Source: Halobacillus faecis (GTDB lineage: Bacteria; Bacillota; Bacilli; Bacillales; Halobacillaceae). Taken from it: a stretch of DNA of 64,000 nucleotides. Both the position numbers and the translations under genes were made by a program. How positions within the stretch are numbered: position 1 is the first letter of the stretch; every line of letters starts with the position of its first letter. Location: contig NZ_BJYD01000017.1 in the NCBI RefSeq assembly GCF_007991335.1, forward strand, positions 124,001 to 188,000, read 5' to 3'. The notes under the pieces were generated by a model that was not told the origin of the DNA, did not search any database, and saw only the letters and a list, made by a program, of their open reading frames with translations. Shown here piece after piece: positions 1-8,450 of this stretch.

Positions 1-194
1 TCTTCATTTAAAACAGATTCTTCATGATTCCATTGCTCTATTGTCTCTTGTAATTCTTCGTTCTCTACTTTTAATTTCTCCAGTTGGGAGTAATGATAAT
101 TATCTTGATAATCCTTCACCCTTTTTTTGTATTTGTCCAACTCAGCCCTATAATAAATCAACTTCTGCTGTAACTGGATAGGATCCTTTTTCAC
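1..194 (-). CDS. Partial coiled-coil protein (5' end only)
   Basis: An open frame runs off the left edge of the window. It starts with GTG at 194-192, preceded on the minus strand by an AAGGGGG ribosome-binding site. The 64 visible residues are strongly charged and heptad-like (VKKDPIQLQQKL, then YRAELDKYKKRVKDY, then LEKLKVENEELQETI), which predicts a long coiled coil. No family was recognised and the remainder is outside the window. It diverges from the small gene at 338. Confidence 0.6.
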   Translation of the reverse strand, partial: MKKDPIQLQQKLIYYRAELDKYKKRVKDYQDNYHYSQLEKLKVENEELQETIEQWNHEESVLNE

Positions 195-337
195 TCGCTC
201 CGCCCCCTTCTAACAGAAAACCGATTGCTCCATTTTATGTTGGAAGTTTTTCATTTATCACTTTCTCCCCTTAACGATTGAGCCGTCTCCATTTAAGGTA
301 GGACTGCTTATGATATAGATAAGAAAGGAGAAGGAAT

Positions 338-472
338 ATGAGGGATAAAAAACATCGAGAAGCTCTAAGACAAAGAACACATCAACAAAGCGAGACAGAC
401 ACTACCCAAACACCAAGAAAACCAACTCGTAAAAAAGCAGGCGGCTGTGGGTGCGGCAAGAAAAAGAAATAA
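338..472 (+). CDS. Small basic protein with CGCG-Lys tail
   Basis: Encodes 44 residues starting MRDKKHREALRQR and ending GGCGCGKKKK. A clear AAAGGAG site lies 7 nt upstream of the ATG and a perfect terminator follows directly, so it looks like a complete monocistronic small gene. The N-terminal half is basic and Gln/Thr-rich; the C-terminal Gly-Cys-Gly-Cys-Gly stretch could bind metal or form disulfides. I do not recognise the family. Tails of this type occur in short Bacillaceae proteins of unknown role. Confidence 0.65.
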   Translation: MRDKKHREALRQRTHQQSETDTTQTPRKPTRKKAGGCGCGKKKK

Positions 473-479
473 CTCATAA

Positions 480-514
480 AAAGAGAATGGAAGGTAACCT
501 TCCATTCTCTTTTT
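480..514 (+). terminator. Rho-independent terminator, shared by convergent genes
   Basis: AAGAGAATGGAAGG and its complement flank a 2-nt loop and are followed by a T run. It ends the small gene at 338-472 and, read on the minus strand, the ytr-type operon ending at 514. Confidence 0.85.
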
Positions 515-1221
515 TACGATGGATTCACTTCTGTATAACCATTCTGATCAGCCGCTACGTTCAGTCCTTCAGGGACACGGATATAAAGAGCGGACCCGTT
601 CCAATGGGATACGGTTGTCCGTCCCCACGCATATCCATTTTCTTCACCGAACAAGCGGAATGGAAATTCAGTGCCGAACATTTTATATTTCAAGTTCAAT
701 GTTTCTCCTGGATAGATTGAAAGGGTTGTCGTATCCAGGACCACGGCCGGCATATACTTCTCTTCCACTTCGTACCCGTTGACTGTCAGTGGTGTCTGAT
801 AATAAGAGGCTTCCACGGTCTCCGTAAGTTCGTCTGTATGTTCGACGAAAATGTTGACCCCGTTCACATCATTTTCTAATACTTGAAGAACGATTTGTTC
901 TTCGTTAAAAGGAAACGACCATTCATGGATGCGCCACTCTTCCATGTCATCCACCTTGCCTTCATGAACGGCTTCATAGAATTGCTGAGACTTCTGCTCC
1001 GCATCTCTATCATTCTCTTGTCCTCTCAATTCCGTGCTGTCAATAGGAAGGACGAGAAAAATAACCATTGAGCCAACTAACAGGGCAGAATAACCGATAA
1101 GCATCCAGAGTCCCATCTTCCCTTTCGCAAAACCGAAGTGTGAACTTTTCTTAATGAGAAGGCTTAAAGCAATAAAAACCGTAAGCAGGATCAGGATCGG
1201 CAAGAAAGTCACTATAATCAT
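514..1221 (-). CDS. Membrane-anchored protein of ytr-type ABC operon
   Basis: 235 residues. Two N-terminal membrane segments (about residues 1-25 and 40-65) precede a roughly 165-residue extracytoplasmic domain. The ATG at 1221 overlaps the stop of the upstream permease as ATGA, so translation is coupled. A longer frame to 1308 lies inside the permease and is not used. It is the last gene of the regulator-ATPase-permease operon, so it probably acts with that transporter, for example as an accessory or sensing subunit. No specific family was recognised for the soluble part. Confidence 0.75.
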   Translation of the reverse strand: MIIVTFLPILILLTVFIALSLLIKKSSHFGFAKGKMGLWMLIGYSALLVGSMVIFLVLPIDSTELRGQENDRDAEQKSQQFYEAVHEGKVDDMEEWRIHEWSFPFNEEQIVLQVLENDVNGVNIFVEHTDELTETVEASYYQTPLTVNGYEVEEKYMPAVVLDTTTLSIYPGETLNLKYKMFGTEFPFRLFGEENGYAWGRTTVSHWNGSALYIRVPEGLNVAADQNGYTEVNPS

Positions 1222-1967
1222 TGCTTCACCTCCAGACGGTTGGAAACGAGTACAGCGAGTGCGTAGAAAATAGTCGTCGCAGCGAGAGTCTTCAGTGTGA
1301 AAAGCCACGCATTGCTTTCCTCAAAAAAGAATTCAAAGAAATATACCTGAACTGGGAATCCGCCTCTATATAACAAGATCATTAGACCGATGACAACGAC
1401 CGGCAGAATAATGACGAGCATTTTGTTCAACTGAACAATCATCCCAGCCAGATAGCCTAAGCTGCTGAACAAAAATAGGATGAGAATGGTCGCGAGCATA
1501 CCAAGGAACCATGCACTCCCATTCCCTACTCCCTGAGTAAGAAGCATTTCATCTCCAGGCAATATAAAATAGGCAAACAGTTTCAAAGCAAAACTGGACA
1601 GCAAAGCAGTCAGCGCCCCAATGACACATAGGACAAACAGAAAAGCAATGGTCGAAAGTGTACTCGTCTTCCTATTTGTAACAAATGCAAAATCATCTTC
1701 CCGATACGCTTTCGTCGTTAATAGAAAAGCGGTAAGAAATCCCCAGAAAATCGTGAAACCCACCACGATGTCTGCGGTATAATAGGTAATGTTCACATCG
1801 TATCCTGTTCTACCGCTGCCCATTGAACCGGAACCATTCAATGAAAACAAGAGACCGAGAAGCTGGATGACCACAAGCGAAGTGAATACGCCTGTATAAG
1901 ACTTCCATTTATAGCCGATCTGCTTTTTGACGATTTCAGACGTCTGTACTTCGATCAAAGACATCAT
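1218..1967 (-). CDS. ABC transporter permease (ytr-type operon)
   Basis: 249 residues with about six hydrophobic segments (about 30-50, 75-95, 108-135, 150-175, 180-200 and 225-245) and a short cytoplasmic N-terminus. This is typical of ABC-2-like permeases paired with a YtrB-type ATPase. The start ATGATG at 1967 has AAGGGGAG upstream and overlaps the end of the ATPase gene by 32 nt. It overlaps the next gene as ATGA. In B. subtilis the related ytr operon responds to cell-wall-active antibiotics (established knowledge); the substrate here is unknown. Confidence 0.8.
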   Translation of the reverse strand: MMSLIEVQTSEIVKKQIGYKWKSYTGVFTSLVVIQLLGLLFSLNGSGSMGSGRTGYDVNITYYTADIVVGFTIFWGFLTAFLLTTKAYREDDFAFVTNRKTSTLSTIAFLFVLCVIGALTALLSSFALKLFAYFILPGDEMLLTQGVGNGSAWFLGMLATILILFLFSSLGYLAGMIVQLNKMLVIILPVVVIGLMILLYRGGFPVQVYFFEFFFEESNAWLFTLKTLAATTIFYALAVLVSNRLEVKQ

Positions 1968-2853
1968 CTACACTCCCCTTTCCATGTTGAGGTTCAGTTA
2001 GATAGATACATAAATCATTCGCTTTAACAGGTGAGATTTGAATCCCCGCCTCCTGCATGCGCCGGTATTCATGATCCGTAAAATCGTTTTTCACCACGGC
2101 ATAGCACGTATCAAATGCCTGCTCTTTTTTCCATAGAATCTCTTTTTCTTTTAGAAAAGAATCAACCATATCTTTCTTTCCAGTGAGACCCAATCCATAT
2201 TCCTTCAAGTCATCCATCGACATTTGCAGCCTCAAAGCTCCTTCATGAATCACAAGCACTTCTTCAAACAGATCTTCCATCTCTTCTAGATGATGCGTCG
2301 ATAATAGAATGGTTCTCGGATGCGCTAAGTAATCCTTCAGCAGGGCACGGTAAAAATCTTTTCGGACGGCTGCATCCATCCCTGTCGTTGGTTCATCAAA
2401 AATCGTAAGTGGGGACCTTGAAGCAAGGCCGACAATCATGTTGAACGTACTCTCTTTCCCCTTGGACAACTCATTGTGATGCTGCCTTGAATCAAATCCG
2501 AAATAATTGAACAAACTTAGTGCTAAATCAGGGTCCCAATGGTGGTAAAACCGCTTGCCCTCTTCAAGAATTTCTTTTAAGGTGAGCGCAGTCGGAAAGT
2601 TCATAGCATCGTCAATAAAGATCGTATTGGCCGACACGAACAAATTGTTGAACGGTCTCCTCCCATAAACCTCGACAATTCCTGACTTCTCCTTCAATAA
2701 ACCAGCGATGATCTTCAGGAGCGTCGTTTTCCCTGCTCCATTTCTGCCGATTACACCGACAATTTTATTTTCTTCAATGGAAAAAGAAAGGTCGTGCAGC
2801 GCATTTTTCCGATAATAACGCTTATTCAAATCCTTACATTTAATTGCTTTCAT
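1936..2853 (-). CDS. ytrB: ABC transporter ATP-binding protein, YtrB-like
   Basis: 305 residues. Walker A GRNGAGKTT is at about 36-44, a degenerate signature (LSKGKES instead of LSGGQ) at about 130-136, and Walker B with FDEPTTGMD near 155. The C-terminal 90 residues form an extra domain. ATG at 2853 is preceded by AAGGGAG and overlaps the stop of the GntR gene as ATGA. A start 18 nt further upstream lacks a proper site. Operon order GntR-ATPase-permease matches YtrA-type systems. The degenerate signature is common in ABC-2 ATPases of this kind. Confidence 0.88.
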   Translation of the reverse strand: MKAIKCKDLNKRYYRKNALHDLSFSIEENKIVGVIGRNGAGKTTLLKIIAGLLKEKSGIVEVYGRRPFNNLFVSANTIFIDDAMNFPTALTLKEILEEGKRFYHHWDPDLALSLFNYFGFDSRQHHNELSKGKESTFNMIVGLASRSPLTIFDEPTTGMDAAVRKDFYRALLKDYLAHPRTILLSTHHLEEMEDLFEEVLVIHEGALRLQMSMDDLKEYGLGLTGKKDMVDSFLKEKEILWKKEQAFDTCYAVVKNDFTDHEYRRMQEAGIQISPVKANDLCIYLTEPQHGKGSVDDVFDRSTDV

Positions 2854-3227
2854 TCTTGATCTCCCTTCCAAGCATCTCTGACCAGCTTAATGGTTTCATC
2901 CTTTGAAAGCTCAAGTCTTCCGGCTTCCATGACGAGGTCTTCAACTAAATTTCTCAGTGTCTGATTTTTTCGTTTATCCTTAATGATTTGTTTAGCGTTG
3001 GTCGAGACAAACTTCCCTAGTCCTCGTTTGTCGTAGAGAATCCCTTCTTCTGCAAGCTTTGTCAGACCTTTGGCAGCTGTGGCTGGGTTGATGTTATATA
3101 AATCAGCCAGTTTATATTGCGAATAAACTTTTTCATCCGCCTGAAAGTTCCCACGCAAAATTTCGCTTTCCAGCCATTCGGCAATTTGAATATAGATCGG
3201 TTTCAAGCCGTCGGTATCAAGAATCAA
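2850..3227 (-). CDS. ytrA: GntR-family transcriptional regulator, YtrA subfamily
   Basis: 125 residues: a winged helix-turn-helix (about 10-75, with SQYKLADLYNINPATAAKGL as recognition region) and a short C-terminal helical tail of about 45 residues. The short tail, too small for a ligand-binding domain, defines the YtrA subfamily. The start codon is TTG at 3227, placed 5 nt after AGGTG; no ATG or GTG is available. It is first in the operon and presumably represses it. A good sigma-A promoter with TAGTGT direct repeats lies upstream. Confidence 0.88.
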   Translation of the reverse strand: MILDTDGLKPIYIQIAEWLESEILRGNFQADEKVYSQYKLADLYNINPATAAKGLTKLAEEGILYDKRGLGKFVSTNAKQIIKDKRKNQTLRNLVEDLVMEAGRLELSKDETIKLVRDAWKGDQE

Positions 3228-3270
3228 TGGATCACCTACTCTCTAAATGGGTGCATTAGTGTTGTAATGT

Positions 3271-3299
3271 AGTGTATGACTATTTCTAACTTTTGACAA
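3271..3299 (-). promoter_or_regulatory. Sigma-A promoter of ytrA-type operon
   Basis: Minus strand: -35 TTGTCA (plus 3294-3299), a 17-nt spacer, -10 TACACT (plus 3271-3276). The -10 lies within two TAGTGT direct repeats (3257-3262 and 3270-3275, start-to-start 13 nt), a plausible operator for the GntR protein. CATTA-N6-TAATG (3254-3269) also forms a dyad here. Confidence 0.65.
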
Positions 3300-3361
3300 G
3301 GAAAAAATTACACTTGGGTCTTGAAATTTCCTGTGCACTGTTGGACACTTAATGTTGTAGT

Positions 3362-3375
3362 TGAAAGCGATTACA
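3362..3375 (+). promoter_or_regulatory. cre site (CcpA catabolite-control box)
   Basis: TGAAAGCGATTACA matches the cre consensus TGWAANCGNTNWCA at all fixed positions. It lies 20 nt upstream of the AtoE start codon, between any promoter and the ribosome-binding site, a position typical of CcpA roadblock repression. This predicts glucose repression of the fatty-acid permease. Confidence 0.75.
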
Positions 3376-3395
3376 TAATTAGGAGGTAGTTTAGG

Positions 3396-4730
3396 ATGCT
3401 TCGAGGAATCACAAACTTTTTCGATCGGATGGTGCAGCGTTTCTTACCCGATGCGTTTTTGTTCGCCATCATTTTGACACTTGTCGTTTTTGGATTAGGG
3501 ATTTTCTTTACAGGCAGTTCACCAGGACAAATGGTGCAATTTTGGGGAGACGGCTTTTGGAATCTTCTCGCCTTTGCCATGCAAATGTCTTTGATAGTTG
3601 TCACGGGATACATACTTGCCAATACTCCTTTGGTTAAAGCCGCTTTATCTAAAATAAGTACGCTCGCCAAAACTCCAGGACAGGCCATTGTGTTAGTCAC
3701 TTTCGTAGCTGGAATTGCTTGTGTGATCAACTACGGTTTTGGGCTTGTAGCTGGAGCACTACTTGCCGTCCATGTGGCGAGACGTGTCCCGAATGTGGAT
3801 TATCGTTTACTGATGGCCAGTGCCTATAGTGGATTTATTCTTTGGCACGGAGGGTTTTCAGGATCCATTCCGTTGACTATTGCGACAGAAGACCATTTTC
3901 TAGCCGATTCGATTGGCTCCATCGCTATTACGGACACCTTATTCAGCAGCATGAATATTTTCATCATCGTGACTTTACTTCTCTCTCTTCCTCTGCTTAA
4001 CTTGTGGCTGCTCAAATCCAGTGGTGACCTGAGTAAAAACAATCTCGACTTCTTAGAAAACGAAGATAAGGCCGAGCAGCAAATGGCCGCCACTACTGCC
4101 GAACTAACTCCGGCAGAACGTATGGAAAACAGCAGGATCATCTCTTACTTCATTGGTGCGCTTGGACTCGCGTTCATCGTCTATCACTTTGTTAGAAATG
4201 GGTTTGACCTCAATATAAATATTGTGAACTTTATTTTCTTATTCCTCGGAATCCTTTTTCACCAGACACCAAGAAGATTTTTGAACAGCGTAAACGATGG
4301 AGTGAAAAATGCTGGCGGAATCATCATTCAATTCCCTTTTTATGCAGGCATCATGGGCATGATGGTCGCATCTGGTCTATCTGAGCAAATGTCGAACTGG
4401 TTTGTGAGCATTTCAACAGAATTCACGTTTCCCGTGCTCGCTTTCATCAGTGCCGGAATTGTTAACTTTTTCGTCCCTTCCGGAGGCGGACAGTGGGCGG
4501 TTCAGGCTCCGATTATGATTCCAGCTGCGATGGACCTTGGAGTAAGCACCGCCAAAACAGCGATGGCTGTGGCCTGGGGCGATGCGTGGACGAACATGAT
4601 CCAGCCATTCTGGGCCTTGCCGCTTCTTGCGATTGCCGGGTTGAAGGTGAAAGACATTATGGGCTTCTGTGTCATCATTTTATTTTGGAGCTTCATCCCA
4701 ATCTCCATCGCTCTTCTATTTTTCAACTAA
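3396..4730 (+). CDS. atoE: Short-chain fatty acid transporter, AtoE family
   Basis: 444 residues with about ten to twelve hydrophobic segments. It matches the AtoE/short-chain fatty acid permease family from end to end (N-terminal FFDRMVQRFLPDAFLFAI, internal FILWHGGFSGSIPL, C-terminal FFVPSGGGQWAVQAP). Family members import short-chain fatty acids for beta-oxidation or acetoacetyl-CoA metabolism. ATG at 3396 follows AGGAGGT by 8 nt. It is monocistronic, with a cre box upstream and a terminator downstream, so it is expected to be active when preferred sugars are absent. No coA-transferase gene lies nearby. Confidence 0.9.
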   Translation: MLRGITNFFDRMVQRFLPDAFLFAIILTLVVFGLGIFFTGSSPGQMVQFWGDGFWNLLAFAMQMSLIVVTGYILANTPLVKAALSKISTLAKTPGQAIVLVTFVAGIACVINYGFGLVAGALLAVHVARRVPNVDYRLLMASAYSGFILWHGGFSGSIPLTIATEDHFLADSIGSIAITDTLFSSMNIFIIVTLLLSLPLLNLWLLKSSGDLSKNNLDFLENEDKAEQQMAATTAELTPAERMENSRIISYFIGALGLAFIVYHFVRNGFDLNINIVNFIFLFLGILFHQTPRRFLNSVNDGVKNAGGIIIQFPFYAGIMGMMVASGLSEQMSNWFVSISTEFTFPVLAFISAGIVNFFVPSGGGQWAVQAPIMIPAAMDLGVSTAKTAMAVAWGDAWTNMIQPFWALPLLAIAGLKVKDIMGFCVIILFWSFIPISIALLFFN

Positions 4731-4840
4731 GGCATCTCCCTTCCCTCTACACAGATGGCAGGATTGCGTAAGTTTCTAAGCTCAGTTGGTTAGAAACGCT
4801 TGTATGCGTGTAAAGGCTATAGAAAAGGTCAGGGAATGAG

Positions 4841-4878
4841 AAAGGATCGCTGTCCAATGGCTGGACAGCGATCCTTTT
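4841..4878. terminator. Bidirectional terminator
   Basis: A 16-bp perfect stem (AAAGGATCGCTGTCCA and complement) with T runs on both strands, between the convergent atoE and sodium-channel genes. Confidence 0.85.
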
Positions 4879-4881
4879 GGG

Positions 4882-5661
4882 TTAACCTGTTTTATTATTC
4901 TTACGATCTTGCTCCCGCATCATCTGCTTCAGCTCATCAAGATCATTCATAATCTTCGCCATATCCTTACTTTCTTCCTCCGCATGTTCGGAAAGCTGTT
5001 GGGCATTGTTGACGATTTCACCAATAATCAGATTCAATATAATGAAAGCAGAAACAACAATAAAGGAAACAAAATAGACCCATGACCATGTGATCTCAGC
5101 AAAAATCGGACGGAAGACGCCGCTTGCCCAGCTCTCCAATGTAAATACCTGGAATAATGTCAACGTACTGAGACCGACATTCCCAAAGTATTCAGGAGCG
5201 ATGTCTCCAAAGAAGGTGACCCCAATTATCGCATACACATAAAAGATGATGCCCATCAGGATCATGACGGACCCAATAGCAGGAATGGCAAGGAACAAAG
5301 CGCTTGTCAGCCTCCTTAGAGAAGGGACAACTGAAATGGTCCTCATTACTCGCAGCACCCGTAAAATTCGTAACACGCCGACGAAGTGAGTGTTATAAAG
5401 CACGAGACTTCCAAATACGATGACAAAGTCGAAAATGTTCCAACCATCTTTAAAGAAGTGGCTGCGATAAACGACAAGCTTTAAAATGATTTCAATCGTA
5501 AAGATCGATAAAACCAAAATGTCCAAAAATATGAATAACGAGTGATAGTTTTGATAAATGCTATCATCCGTAGAAATTCCGATAACAACAGCATTGATCA
5601 AGATAACCGCTAATATAAAACGTGAAAAACTTCTATGTTCAATGAAATGGCGTAACTTGAT
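4882..5661 (-). CDS. NaChBac-type voltage-gated sodium channel
   Basis: Single-domain 6-TM voltage-gated cation channel. Counting from the TTG at 5601, S4 carries arginines every third residue (R78, R81, R84, R87) followed by SVVPSLRRL as S4-S5 linker. The selectivity filter TLESWAS (154-160) is identical to that of NaChBac of Bacillus halodurans (from memory). S6 (about 175-200) leads into a charged C-terminal coiled coil (NDLDELKQMMREQDRK). The conserved S1 and N-terminus extend upstream of 5601 (KLRHFIEHRSFSRFILAVIL in frame) but contain no ATG, GTG or TTG. A GGGGAG site lies 6 nt before an in-frame ATC at 5661, which I use as a tentative non-standard start. The strict canonical choice is TTG at 5601, which has no ribosome-binding site and removes half of S1. 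Members mediate Na+ entry linked to motility, chemotaxis and pH homeostasis in alkaliphiles. Confidence 0.88.
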   Translation of the reverse strand: MKLRHFIEHRSFSRFILAVILINAVVIGISTDDSIYQNYHSLFIFLDILVLSIFTIEIILKLVVYRSHFFKDGWNIFDFVIVFGSLVLYNTHFVGVLRILRVLRVMRTISVVPSLRRLTSALFLAIPAIGSVMILMGIIFYVYAIIGVTFFGDIAPEYFGNVGLSTLTLFQVFTLESWASGVFRPIFAEITWSWVYFVSFIVVSAFIILNLIIGEIVNNAQQLSEHAEEESKDMAKIMNDLDELKQMMREQDRKNNKTG

Positions 5662-5737
5662 TCTCTTCTCCCCACTTTCTCCCCAATATAACTCTCTCGT
5701 CTTTTATATAGGATTTATGCGCAGCCGTCAATTGCCT

Positions 5738-7090
5738 TTATGCCCACTTTTGGACATCAACACACAATTGCTGATAAGCCTTCGATTCATCCATCATTTG
5801 TTTATCTGCATACACTTTCGAAAGCCACCTGAGCGGCTCGGGTGTACTCGGTTTCAGCTCCATTTCCATTTGAAAGCATTCGATGGATTTCTCAAGCTGA
5901 TGAAATCCATAGTACAGTTCTCCAAGCTCCTGCATACAATCCAGGTCTTCCCTGATTTCGTTCATCCGCTCTACTTTCCTCATGAGCGAGCTCTTCTTCG
6001 GGAAGGACTTTAGAGAATCATGGACTTGTTCAATCTCCATCGTTTCGAGCAATCTTATAAGGAAGGCATCCAATAACTCCCTGGTTTCTTCCGGGTGCTG
6101 AGCTGTAATTCGTCTCATAAAAGGCATGAAGTTTACGGGATCCTCATGGAAACGATTTTTTTCAAGTAAGGTCGTCATCTGCTTGAATTGTTCTTCATCC
6201 AGCATGAGCTCCCGTTCTGTGTAAAGACGCGCCGCTGCATCTGTATTCTCTTTTACTAAATAATGTTGGAAAAGATCTTCCGTTACGGATGGGAAGGATG
6301 GAATCGTTTGAGACATTTGCTCAAGTAAGAGGGTTCGGCTATCGCAATCGAAGTGCCTGGACAGGTAGGCACGATACAATTGGTAGTTTTCCAGGGTCGG
6401 TTGGTTATAGAAATGAGTTAACAGATGAGATGACGCTTCAACCCAACGATGCTCTTGTTCCAAAAGACGTTGGTGGTCTTCGAAAGTTGCATAGGTTTCC
6501 TTAAACAACGGGTCGCGTTCCATAAGTGTGTGTGATTGTTCTAAGTATAGGTTGGTAAGCTCTCGGTAGGAGAGGTCATTGGCCATTTCTTTCACGAACT
6601 TGTTGTTCGGTGCAAAGTCACGCATCACCCGAATCACCCGATAGGCTCCGGACATGTTTCCTTCACGACGATATTGATAAAAGAGAGATTTCATATCCTG
6701 GAATAATTGTTTCTTGGGAATGAATGATTCAAAAAAGGTGAGGACTTTCGCCTGTTCTTGTCTGGAATATGGACCTGCGATTTTCTTTTTCAGCTGAGGA
6801 TAGCTGACTTTGTGTAGAGGGGTGTTCATTTCAATCAAAGCTTGTAAAAATGGATGTGGGGATTCATAAGCCGTACCTTCTTTAAGTGCACGAGCTATAT
6901 AGGAATGGAGCTTTAACCGTGTCGTCCGGACAGCCGTCAGATATTTTTGCTTATAAAAGAAAAGCATATGGCATTGGGATTGATCATCAAACGTTTCAAC
7001 CAGCTGCATCTGCTCATAAAAAACAATACGGGATGGAACAAGCGCTAAATCTTTCTTCGGCTGCTTGACATGAATGGTCATTGGGTTCAT
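5738..7090 (-). CDS. TPR/helical-repeat protein of unknown function
   Basis: 450 residues, almost entirely alpha-helical. The C-terminal part has clear tetratricopeptide features (ELGELYYGFHQLEKSIECFQ then PEPLRWLSKVYADKQMMDES). The N-terminal 100 residues look like a separate small domain. There is no signal peptide or membrane segment, so it is probably a cytoplasmic scaffold. The start at 7090 is 9 nt after AGGGAGG; ATG at 7096 is too close to that site and GTG at 7117 has none. It is probably monocistronic. No specific family was recognised. Confidence 0.75.
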   Translation of the reverse strand: MNPMTIHVKQPKKDLALVPSRIVFYEQMQLVETFDDQSQCHMLFFYKQKYLTAVRTTRLKLHSYIARALKEGTAYESPHPFLQALIEMNTPLHKVSYPQLKKKIAGPYSRQEQAKVLTFFESFIPKKQLFQDMKSLFYQYRREGNMSGAYRVIRVMRDFAPNNKFVKEMANDLSYRELTNLYLEQSHTLMERDPLFKETYATFEDHQRLLEQEHRWVEASSHLLTHFYNQPTLENYQLYRAYLSRHFDCDSRTLLLEQMSQTIPSFPSVTEDLFQHYLVKENTDAAARLYTERELMLDEEQFKQMTTLLEKNRFHEDPVNFMPFMRRITAQHPEETRELLDAFLIRLLETMEIEQVHDSLKSFPKKSSLMRKVERMNEIREDLDCMQELGELYYGFHQLEKSIECFQMEMELKPSTPEPLRWLSKVYADKQMMDESKAYQQLCVDVQKWA

Positions 7091-7593
7091 TAACATCCGC
7101 CTCCCTCTTTTCTTCACTATATCACAATGGACGTTCTGTGGTAAAAATAAGACTTTTGTAGAATATTTTATATTATATATCTCACGTGGACTTGTTACTA
7201 ATGTTAAGTGGTATAGTAAATGATTGGTGATATTCTATAACAAGCCATGCCCTGAAGGAGTTTTGACAGGTGTGCTGTAAAAGGAGTCTATCCTCTCATG
7301 AAGCCTTTAATCCCATCCTAATCTTTGTAAAACTGCTGTCATACTCGTAAAAAACAGACCTTTCTTAAAAGTCTGTCAACCCAGATAAACTAGTAAAATA
7401 TCTATTTGAAGGATTTTCATTCCAAAAATACGCTTTTTAAGAACTTTGAGAATCCCTGAGATTAATGGACCCTTCGAATCTAACAATCTTCTCTTATGAT
7501 CTTATGGAAATATCATCCTCCTATGTTACAAAAGTTCAGTGGTACGATGGAGTCGTTCCAAAAAAACAAAGGTTTCAAGGAGGAATTTTCAAC
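7091..7593. other. 503-bp AT-rich intergenic region before the CAP gene
   Basis: No convincing gene. It contains a possible promoter for the CAP gene (TTGAAG, 17 nt, TACGCT, about 7407-7436) and a small ACAGAC...GTCTGT hairpin (7354-7376). The CAP reading frame is open back to 7465, but that extension has no ribosome-binding site and would displace the signal peptide. I see no recognised riboswitch. Confidence 0.4.
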
Positions 7594-8394
7594 ATGATGA
7601 AAAAATCATTGATGGTATCAGGAGCGCTCGCTCTATCCTTACTAGCAACACCAGCCACTTCCCTTGCATCGACAGGTGAAGTACAGCAAAACGTACAAGT
7701 AGAAACAAAAACGATTCAAATAGATTCCAGCCAACTGAACAACTGGATCACTGACAATGAAGAAGCTCTCAAGAACAACAAACTTCAACAAGTAGATTTC
7801 CAATCTTTCTTTAATCAATTTGCACAAAAATATCAACAAGTACCACCAGAACAACCGAAACAAGAAGAGCCAAAAGCAGAAACTCCTGTAAAAGAAGAAC
7901 CGAAACAAGAAGCACCTGCTCCAAAACAGGAAGCTGAACCAGCCCCTGCACCAGAGCAGCCTGCTGAAGAAGAAGTACAAAAAGAAGAAAACACACAAGA
8001 AGAAGCAGCATCTGAAGTATCTGCATTCGAAAAACAAGTCGTTGAGTTGACCAACCAAGAGCGTGAAAAACAAGGACTCGCTCCACTGAAACTAGACACT
8101 GAACTAAGTGCCGTCGCTAAAGACAAGTCTCTTGATATGCAGCAAAACAACTATTTCTCTCACAACAGCCCAAATTACGGTTCTCCATTTGACATGATGA
8201 AGTCTTATGGCATCGACTACCGTACAGCTGGTGAGAACATTGCCATGGGACAAACCACTCCAGAAGAAGTTGTCCAAGGCTGGATGAACAGTCAAGGCCA
8301 CCGTGAAAACATCATGAACCCTAACTTCACCCATATTGGTGTAGGTCATGCAGAAGACGGAAACTACTGGACTCAAATGTTCATCGGTAAATAA
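7594..8394 (+). CDS. Secreted CAP/SCP-domain protein (YkwD-like)
   Basis: 266 residues. A Sec signal peptide (MMKKSLMVSGALALSLLATP, cleavage after SLAS at about 26) is followed by a Gln-rich segment, a low-complexity Pro/Glu/Gln/Lys linker (about 88-145), and a C-terminal CAP domain (about 148-266). The CAP domain has conserved FSHNSP, GENIAMG and GHRENIMNPNF motifs containing the cavity His and Glu residues. YkwD-type proteins are extracellular and common in spore formers; a defined enzymatic role is not established. ATG at 7594 is 9 nt after AAGGAGGA. A terminator follows and there is no LPXTG or other anchor. Confidence 0.92.
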   Translation: MMKKSLMVSGALALSLLATPATSLASTGEVQQNVQVETKTIQIDSSQLNNWITDNEEALKNNKLQQVDFQSFFNQFAQKYQQVPPEQPKQEEPKAETPVKEEPKQEAPAPKQEAEPAPAPEQPAEEEVQKEENTQEEAASEVSAFEKQVVELTNQEREKQGLAPLKLDTELSAVAKDKSLDMQQNNYFSHNSPNYGSPFDMMKSYGIDYRTAGENIAMGQTTPEEVVQGWMNSQGHRENIMNPNFTHIGVGHAEDGNYWTQMFIGK

Positions 8395-8411
8395 TAGAAT
8401 GTGAGGCAGTC

Positions 8412-8440
8412 GCCACCGGGAATCTCCCGGTGGCTTTTTT
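8412..8440 (+). terminator. Terminator of CAP gene
   Basis: GCCACCGGG - 5-nt loop - CCCGGTGGC followed by six T. Confidence 0.9.
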
Positions 8441-8450
8441 GTGCGTTTAT

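Noticed and set aside
7465-7593. N-terminal extension of the CAP protein
   Set aside because: No ribosome-binding site and it would bury the signal peptide.
7118-7593. Possible c-di-AMP (ydaO-type) riboswitch before the CAP gene
   Set aside because: I could not match the conserved motifs; only a weak hairpin is present.
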